DNA of 8,824 bases, taken from assembly GCA_021815655.1 (NCBI GenBank), contig JAKAGJ010000053.1, positions 1 to 8,824 of the forward strand, read 5' to 3'. Under the pieces are notes generated by a model that saw only the letters and a list, made by a program, of their open reading frames with translations, was not told the DNA's origin and made no database searches. Of this stretch, positions 4,279-8,824 are shown in pieces (position 1 is the first letter of the stretch; the number at the start of each line of letters is the position of its first letter). The translations under genes were made by a program, and so were the position numbers. The DNA is from Deltaproteobacteria bacterium (lineage in GTDB: Bacteria; Desulfobacterota; Desulfarculia; Desulfarculales; Desulfarculaceae).

Positions 4279-6584
4279 GATGCGCTCGGTTCTGTTTGGT
4301 TCAGGGCCGCCAGCACCCGTTCCGGCGTGAACGGAGCCTCAACCAGATGGCGGCCCAGGGCCTGGGCCAGGGCATTGCCCACCGCCGGCAAGGGCCCGTC
4401 GATGCCGATCTCGCCGCAGCCCTTGAGCCCCAGGGGGCCGCTCTGTTCCCAGGTGGGCACGGCCAGGCACTTAATCTCCGGCAGGTCCAGGCTGGTGGGG
4501 ATGAGATAGGTGGACAGGTCGCGGCACTGGGGCAGGCCCTCGGGAGCCGGGAAGTCCTCCAGCAGGGCGTAGCCCAGGCCCTGAGCCACGCCACCCTGCA
4601 TCTGCTGCTCCCATATCTGGGGGTTGAGCACCTGGCCGCAGTCGGCGGCCACCAGGTAGTCGCACACCCTGACCAGGCCGGTCAGTTCGTCCACCTCCAC
4701 CCGGGCCAGATGCACGGCATAGGAAAAAACGCCATGGGGCAGGCCGTGCAGTTGCAGGGCCGGGTCGGGGCTGGGGCGCTCCGGCACCACCGGCGCGCGA
4801 TAGCGGTGGCTGGCCGTGCGCTCGGCCGGGTCCAGCAGCGAGGCCAGGCGTTTGAGGTCCAGTTCGCGCCCCGAGGGCAGGTGCTTGAGCCGCCCCGGCA
4901 AGAGGACCATCTCCGCCGGCGAGGCGGCGAACATGGCGTCCGCGCCCCGGGCCAAGAGCCGTTCCTTGAGGGCCGTGGCCGCCGGCAGCAGGGCGTTGGC
5001 AAAGACATAGGTGGTGCGGCTGGCCGAGGCCGAGCCCGAGGGCAGGGTGCGGTCGGTGTCGGGCAGCACCAGTTCCAGGCCGGCCAGGTCCTGGCCCAGG
5101 ACCATGCCCGCCAGTTGCAGGCAGGTGCCGGCGTTGCCTTGGCCCATGTCCACCACCCCGCAGTAGACCCTAAAGACGCCCTCGGCGGTCAGCTCGATCT
5201 TGGCGTTGGCCACGTCGGGGATGATGGGGCCGTAGCCCAGGCCGTGCATCACCGCCGCCAGGCCCAGACCCCGGCGCCGCCCGGGCGGGGCCTCTTTCCG
5301 CCAGGCCTGGCCCCCGCGCCACAGCCGGTGAGCGGCCACCTCCTCCAGGCAGGCGGCCAGGCCCGTGGAGCCGGTCAGCGTCACGCCCACGGGGTTGATA
5401 TCGCCGCGCCTGAGGGCGTTGCGCCGGCGCAGCTCAAGGGGGTCCAGGCCCAGGCGGCCGGCCAGCAGGTCCATGGCCTGCTCCATGGCCGCCGCCACCT
5501 GGGGCACGCCGAAGCCCCGGAAGGCCCCGCTCAGGGGGTTGTTGGTGTAGACCGCCAGGCCGTGCAGGTCCACGTGGGCAATGCGGTAGGGACCGGCGGC
5601 GTGCTCCAGGCCCAGGGTCAGCACCGCGCCGCCCAGGTGGTCGTAGGGGCCGGTATCATATACCGCGCGCATGGCCAGGGCCTGCAAGCGTCCTTCTTGG
5701 TCGGCGCCCAGGCGGTAATGCAGGCGCGCGGGGTGGCGCTTGCTGCTGGCCAAGAGGCTCTCCTCGCGCTCCAGCCACATCTTCACCGGCCTTCCGCCGG
5801 CGTGCAGGGCGGCCAGGCCCAAAAGGCTCTGCACGGTGATGCCGTCCTTGCCGCCGAAGGCCCCGCCGGCATAGGGCGCCACGATGCGCACCTGCCCCGG
5901 CTCCAGCCCCAGCACCTCGGCCACCTCGGCGCGGTCGCGGAAGGGGGTCTGGGTGGAGACAACGATGGTCACCCGGCCGTCCTCGCCCCGCTGGGCCCAG
6001 CCGTTCTCGGTCTCCAGGTAGGCGTGCTCCTGGCGGGGCAGGTCGTAGCTGGCCTCCACCACCACCGGGCAGTCCTCCAGGGCCGCCGCGCCCTGGCCGG
6101 TCACCACTCGCCCCTCCAAGAGCAGGTTGCCCTGGGGGCGCTCCTCGTGCACCAGGGGCGCGCCGGGCTTGAGGGCCTCCTCCGGGTCAAAGACTCCCGG
6201 CAGGGGCTCCAGGTCGGCCCGGATAAGACGCAAGGCCCGGGCCAGGGTTTCCTGGTCTGAAGCCAGCACCAGGGCCAGGGCGTCGCCCACGTAGCGCGCC
6301 TTGTCAGCCACCAACACCGGCTGGTCCTTGAGCACCACGCCCTGGCGGTTGACCCCCGGCACGTCGGTGGCGGTGAGCACCGCCACCACGCCGGGCAGGG
6401 CCCGGGCCGCCGCCAGGTCCAGGCCCCTGAGGCGGGCGTGGGGCAAACCGGCGCGCTTGACGCCGGCCCACAACACCCCCGGCGGGTAGTGGTCGCAGGC
6501 GAACTTTTCGGCGCCGCTAGCCTTGGCCGCCGCATCCAGGCGGGGCGGGCGTCCGATCTCCAGGGGTGGTTCGCGGGTGGTCAT
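4275..6584 (-). CDS. Xanthine dehydrogenase family, molybdopterin-binding (large) subunit
   Basis: This 769-residue catalytic subunit should hydroxylate a heteroaromatic or aldehyde-type substrate with water at a molybdenum-cytosine-dinucleotide or molybdopterin centre. The N-terminal a/b hammerhead domain (about 15-130) is followed by the Mo-binding domains. Visible cofactor motifs are GGAFGGKD (240-247), GAFRGFGVPQ (353-362), DMGQGNAGT (479-487), GSASASRTTY (517-526) and the catalytic-Glu loop KGCGE (721-725, Glu725). Form I CO dehydrogenase carries AYxCSFR in the active-site loop; GAFRGFG here excludes it. Asp247 sits where purine-oxidising enzymes have Glu (FGGKE), while Arg356 matches the conserved purine-site Arg, so the substrate may be near but not identical to xanthine. 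The ATG at 6582-6584 has a weak AGGCGG upstream. First gene of the operon. No cofactor-insertion gene (XdhC/MocA type) lies in the window. Confidence 0.94.
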   Translation of the reverse strand: MTTREPPLEIGRPPRLDAAAKASGAEKFACDHYPPGVLWAGVKRAGLPHARLRGLDLAAARALPGVVAVLTATDVPGVNRQGVVLKDQPVLVADKARYVGDALALVLASDQETLARALRLIRADLEPLPGVFDPEEALKPGAPLVHEERPQGNLLLEGRVVTGQGAAALEDCPVVVEASYDLPRQEHAYLETENGWAQRGEDGRVTIVVSTQTPFRDRAEVAEVLGLEPGQVRIVAPYAGGAFGGKDGITVQSLLGLAALHAGGRPVKMWLEREESLLASSKRHPARLHYRLGADQEGRLQALAMRAVYDTGPYDHLGGAVLTLGLEHAAGPYRIAHVDLHGLAVYTNNPLSGAFRGFGVPQVAAAMEQAMDLLAGRLGLDPLELRRRNALRRGDINPVGVTLTGSTGLAACLEEVAAHRLWRGGQAWRKEAPPGRRRGLGLAAVMHGLGYGPIIPDVANAKIELTAEGVFRVYCGVVDMGQGNAGTCLQLAGMVLGQDLAGLELVLPDTDRTLPSGSASASRTTYVFANALLPAATALKERLLARGADAMFAASPAEMVLLPGRLKHLPSGRELDLKRLASLLDPAERTASHRYRAPVVPERPSPDPALQLHGLPHGVFSYAVHLARVEVDELTGLVRVCDYLVAADCGQVLNPQIWEQQMQGGVAQGLGYALLEDFPAPEGLPQCRDLSTYLIPTSLDLPEIKCLAVPTWEQSGPLGLKGCGEIGIDGPLPAVGNALAQALGRHLVEAPFTPERVLAALNQTEPSAS

Positions 6585-6623
6585 GGGCTTGATCCGCCTG
6601 AGTGTTGCCGTGTTCAGCCCTCA

Positions 6624-6652
6624 TTTATGTTGCTCCGGCCTGGCTTTGTCAA
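6624..6652 (-). promoter_or_regulatory. Sigma70-type promoter for the molybdenum hydroxylase operon
   Basis: Read on the minus strand, a perfect -35 TTGACA (6647-6652) is followed after 17 bases by CATAAA (6624-6629, 4/6 match to the -10). This predicts a start near 6617 and a leader of about 33 bases before the large-subunit ATG. It is the best consensus promoter in the window. Confidence 0.6.
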
Positions 6653-6655
6653 AGC
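6643..6655. promoter_or_regulatory. Palindrome GCTTTGTCAAAGC over the -35 of the hydroxylase promoter
   Basis: This is a 6-1-6 perfect inverted repeat that fully contains the TTGACA hexamer at 6647-6652. A dimeric protein bound here would hinder RNA polymerase. It resembles the palindrome at 6683-6693, whose centre is 39 bases away. No regulator is identified. Confidence 0.4.
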
Positions 6656-6682
6656 AAAACTGGTGGCTCCGGACAAGCTGGG

Positions 6683-6693
6683 GCTTGGCAAGC
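6683..6693. promoter_or_regulatory. Palindrome GCTTGGCAAGC over the -35 of the MFS promoter
   Basis: This is a 5-1-5 perfect inverted repeat that contains the predicted -35 TTGGCA (6685-6690) of the plus-strand promoter. It resembles the hydroxylase-side palindrome (GCTT...AAGC ends, TG-N-CA core). It is nested inside a wider CCGGACA/TGTCCGG repeat (6669-6675 and 6699-6705), which might form a hairpin or a second binding site. Confidence 0.4.
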
Positions 6694-6713
6694 GACCCTG
6701 TCCGGGTTAGAAA
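6685..6713 (+). promoter_or_regulatory. Candidate promoter for the MFS-PadR-ATPase cluster
   Basis: TTGGCA (6685-6690, 5/6) and TAGAAA (6708-6713, 4/6) are spaced by 17 bases, with a predicted start near 6720 and a leader of about 43 bases. It points away from the hydroxylase promoter; the facing -35 elements are 32 bases apart. Confidence 0.45.
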
Positions 6714-6762
6714 TAGCCATTAACCATCGCCCCGGCCCTCACCTCCAGCAAGGCGGCCCCAT

Positions 6763-7989
6763 TTGAGCGCTCCACCCACCCCCGCCAGCCCCGCCGCCCA
6801 TGGCCTGTTCAACCGCGGCTTCGTGGTCATGTGCCTGGCCGCCTTTCTCACCTTCTGCAACATGGCCGTGTTTTTCGCCTTTGGCGGCTACTTGCGCACC
6901 CTGCCCGTTGACCCCCAATGGCACGGCGCCATAATCGGCGTCTTCGCCCTGGTGCCGCTCCTCTTGCGCCCCCTGGTCAGCCCTTTCTTCACCCCGGCCA
7001 ACGCCCCGCGGGCCATGATCTGGTGCTCCCTGGGCGTGGCCGCCTGCCTGTTCCTCTACAACCTGGCCCAGGGCGCCGCCAGCCTGCTCTTGGTGCGCGT
7101 CCTGCACGGCGCGGTTTACGTGCTGTTGATGAGCGCCAACCTGGCCGGGATAGTGGGCTGCATCAATCCGCAAAAAAGCGGCCAGTCCTTCGGCTACGTG
7201 GCGGTTATCGTGCTGCTGCCCTACGCCGTCATTCCGCCGGCCATGACCTGGGCCGGCGAGCGCCTGGGCGGCTATCTGTACCAGCTCAACCTCACGGCCC
7301 TCTTGATGCTCCTGATCCCGCCCCTGATGCTCCTGCTCAAGGGCGGCCTGGTCCAGGGCGGGGCCATTCCCTCCGCGCGCCCCAGCCGGAGCGAGATTTT
7401 CAGCAACCTGCGCGACAAACGCATCCAGAGCCTGCTGGGCCTGGCGCTGTTGCTCTACACCAGCTTCGCGGCGCTGTTCTTCTACGTGCAGGGCTTCGCC
7501 GTGGGCCTGGGCATCGCCAACCCGGGCTGGTTCTTCACCTGCTCCACCCTCACCGAGATTCTGGTGCGCGTGGTGGCTGGCGGCTTTTTTGACCGCGGGG
7601 CCAAGCGCCTGCCCCTGGCCGGCTCCCTGGCTCTGCTGGTGGCCTGCTTCCTGGGGCTGAACCTGGTGGCCGGACAGGCCGCCTTCCTGGGCCTGGGTCT
7701 GTTGTTCGGTCTGGCCCTGGGGGTGGCCATGCCCATGATAAACGCCCTGGCCTTTGACCTCTCCACCCCCCGCCTGCGGGCCTACAACTCCAATCTGGGC
7801 ATGCAGATGTTCCAGGGCGGCTTTTTCCTGGGCCCGCTCTTGGGCAGCCCCCTGCTGGATTGGGGCGGCCACCGGGTGTTGTTCCTGGCCTGCGCCGGCC
7901 TGTGCGCGGCGGCGCTGCTCTTGGTGCCGGGACTGGGGCGCGCTGGCGCAAAGGGCTTGCCCGCCGGCCCGGAATCCCCCAGTATTTAA
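6763..7989 (+). CDS. Major facilitator superfamily transporter
   Basis: This 408-residue inner-membrane protein has about 12 hydrophobic segments in two six-helix bundles, separated by a polar central loop around residues 198-222 (ARPSRSEIFSNLRDKRIQS). The opening LFNRGFVVMCLAAFLTF (15-31) is the usual N-terminal helix 1 of drug/sugar-efflux-like MFS members. GGFFDRGAKRLPLAG (273-287) is the loop between helices 8 and 9. Substrate is unknown. The start is read as TTG at 6763, with a modest AAGGCGG (6750-6756) before it. The only in-frame ATG (residue 23) would cut into helix 1, and an in-frame TAA at 6721 limits extension. It is first in a plus-strand cluster, 30 bases ahead of the PadR gene, and divergent from the hydroxylase operon. 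Transport of that enzyme's substrate or product is a reasonable but unproven idea. Confidence 0.87.
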   Translation: MSAPPTPASPAAHGLFNRGFVVMCLAAFLTFCNMAVFFAFGGYLRTLPVDPQWHGAIIGVFALVPLLLRPLVSPFFTPANAPRAMIWCSLGVAACLFLYNLAQGAASLLLVRVLHGAVYVLLMSANLAGIVGCINPQKSGQSFGYVAVIVLLPYAVIPPAMTWAGERLGGYLYQLNLTALLMLLIPPLMLLLKGGLVQGGAIPSARPSRSEIFSNLRDKRIQSLLGLALLLYTSFAALFFYVQGFAVGLGIANPGWFFTCSTLTEILVRVVAGGFFDRGAKRLPLAGSLALLVACFLGLNLVAGQAAFLGLGLLFGLALGVAMPMINALAFDLSTPRLRAYNSNLGMQMFQGGFFLGPLLGSPLLDWGGHRVLFLACAGLCAAALLLVPGLGRAGAKGLPAGPESPSI

Positions 7990-8019
7990 TCCACAGCTCA
8001 CGCGGGGAAGCTTTTCACC

Positions 8020-8364
8020 ATGGCCATGGACCGCTACTTTTTCCTGGGTTTCGTGCGGGTGCACATCCTGCACCACGCCTGCCGGGAGCCCATCTACGGC
8101 GCCGGCATACGTGAGGAACTGGCCCGCCACGGCTACGACCTGAGCCCCGGCACCCTCTATCCCCTGCTCGGCGACCTGCAACGCCGCGGCTATCTGCGCC
8201 GCAGCCAAAAGGTGGTAGAGGGGCGCCTGCGCAAGTACTACCGCTGCACCCCCGCCGGCCGTACCGCGCTCCATGAGGCGCGCCAGAAGATCGCCGAGCT
8301 GGTGGAGGAGGTGCTGGAGGCAACGGTCCCCGCCCCGGCCTCCCCCCGGAAGGCGCGGCCATGA
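8020..8364 (+). CDS. PadR family transcriptional regulator
   Basis: This 114-residue cytoplasmic DNA-binding protein has the PadR winged-helix fold. The helix-turn-helix region carries the family pattern EPIYGAGIREELARHGYDLS (23-42), followed by GTLYPLLGDLQRRGYL (44-59). The wing shows GRLRKYYRCTPAGRTAL (68-84), and a short C-terminal helix (85-101) serves dimerisation. Short PadR proteins of this kind usually repress nearby transporter or stress genes and release DNA on binding a ligand. ATG 8020 is taken as start; ATG 8026 is also possible, and the ribosome binding site (GGGGA, 8004-8008) is rather distant. Its TGA overlaps the ATG of the ATPase gene (ATGA), so the two are made together. 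It could control its own MFS-ATPase cluster and perhaps the divergent hydroxylase promoter. I found no ATGT-N8-ACAT-type PadR site. Confidence 0.92.
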   Translation: MAMDRYFFLGFVRVHILHHACREPIYGAGIREELARHGYDLSPGTLYPLLGDLQRRGYLRRSQKVVEGRLRKYYRCTPAGRTALHEARQKIAELVEEVLEATVPAPASPRKARP

Positions 8365-8824
8365 CCACCCTGGCCGATTTGGACCTGCGGGGCCTGGAGG
8401 GCCTTAACCCGGCCCAGGCCGCCCGCCGCCTGGATCAGGAAGGGCCCAACGAACTGCCCACGGCCCGGCCGCGCTCCCTTTGGAAGCTGGCCCTGGAGGT
8501 GGTTAGAGAGCCCATGTTCCTGCTCCTGGTGGGAGCGGGGTGCATCTATCTTCTCTTGGGCGATCTGCGCGAGGCCTGCATGCTCCTGGCCTTCGTGCTG
8601 GTGGTGATGAGCATCACCCTCTACCAGGAGCGCAAGACCGAACGCGCCCTGGTGGCCCTGCGCGATCTCAGCAGTCCCCGCGCCCTGGTGATCCGCGGCG
8701 GCCAGCAGACGCGCATCCCCGGCCGCGAGGTGGTCCGGGGCGACCTGCTCATCCTCAGCGAGGGCGACCGCGTGCCCGCCGACGGCGTGCTTTTGGCCTG
8801 CCTCAACCTGTGCCTGGACGAGTC
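8361..8824 (+). CDS. P-type cation-transporting ATPase, N-terminal part (cut by window end)
   Basis: The gene starts at ATG 8361, overlapping the PadR stop, and runs open to the window edge (154 complete codons). Residues 14-33 (GLNPAQAARRLDQEGPNELP) are the cation-ATPase N-terminal domain. Two membrane helices follow (about 51-67 and 70-88), then LYQERKTERALVALRDLSSP (87-106), typical of the stalk into the actuator domain. The actuator shows RGDLLILSEGDRVPADGVLL (126-145) and reaches LDE just where the DES..TGES loop should begin, so the catalytic Asp and the ion-binding helices are not visible. The style resembles the P2-type (Ca2+/Mn2+ or Na+/K+ like) group rather than heavy-metal P1B pumps, because no metal-binding CxxC domain precedes. 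The ion is not determinable from this part. Translational coupling to a PadR regulator implies regulated expression. Confidence 0.92.
   Translation, partial: MTTLADLDLRGLEGLNPAQAARRLDQEGPNELPTARPRSLWKLALEVVREPMFLLLVGAGCIYLLLGDLREACMLLAFVLVVMSITLYQERKTERALVALRDLSSPRALVIRGGQQTRIPGREVVRGDLLILSEGDRVPADGVLLACLNLCLDE

Noticed and set aside
4296..6260. 654-codon plus-strand ORF antisense to the large subunit
   Set aside because: Its composition is dominated by Gly, Ala, Gln, His and Arg with no family motif, and it mirrors a gene with clear cofactor motifs. It is a high-GC antisense shadow.
4275..6584. CO dehydrogenase (CoxL) identity for the large subunit
   Set aside because: The form I active-site loop AYxCSFR is absent; GAFRGFG is found instead, and the gene order differs from coxMSL.
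6739..8274. 511-codon minus-strand ORF antisense to the MFS and PadR genes
   Set aside because: It is low-complexity Gln/Ala/Gly/His-rich and spans two recognisable genes on the other strand, so it is a composition artefact.

Overview
The window is GC-rich bacterial DNA with dense genes, short intergenic gaps and strong third-position GC, so most long antisense ORFs are composition artefacts. The gene set is a tandem universal stress protein, an HU-type protein with a MAKKA extension, a TauE/SafE permease, a three-subunit molybdenum hydroxylase and a PadR-linked P-type ATPase. It would fit a GC-rich anaerobe such as a Desulfobacterota (former Deltaproteobacteria) member. That assignment is inference from style; no marker gene proves it.

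Layout. Bases 1-99 hold the frameshifted C-terminal tail of an IS481-like DDE transposase. A tandem-domain universal stress protein (318-1250, +) converges on an HU-like gene (1403-1699, -), with a very stable hairpin between them. HU has a readable sigma70-type promoter. A TSUP (TauE/SafE) permease (1991-2782, +) follows, with a candidate promoter and a dyad just after the predicted transcription start. Its stop codon shares the palindrome CTAG with the stop of the next, convergent operon.

The minus-strand operon (6584 to 2779) encodes a xanthine-dehydrogenase-family hydroxylase in the order molybdopterin subunit, [2Fe-2S] subunit, FAD subunit. Between the first two genes lies a previously unlabelled 54-codon relic. 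It is a second copy of the first 28 codons of the [2Fe-2S] gene, still joined to the large-subunit gene by an ATGA overlap. The intact gene has its own ribosome binding site and GTG start further downstream. The enzyme is not form I CO dehydrogenase and not 4-hydroxybenzoyl-CoA reductase; its substrate is unknown.

The plus-strand cluster on the right is an MFS transporter (6763-7989), a PadR-type regulator (8020-8364) and the start of a P-type cation ATPase (8361 to the window edge, overlapping PadR by ATGA). In the 178-bp divergent intergenic region each promoter has its -35 hexamer inside a small palindrome, and the two palindromes resemble each other (GCTTTGTCAAAGC and GCTTGGCAAGC). This suggests that one regulator controls both the hydroxylase operon and the MFS cluster. 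The MFS protein may therefore carry the hydroxylase's substrate or product, but that is a hypothesis.

I see no tRNA, rRNA, CRISPR array or complete mobile element. Nothing in the window is a clearly new defence or effector system. The most unusual points are the [2Fe-2S] gene relic and the paired palindromes.
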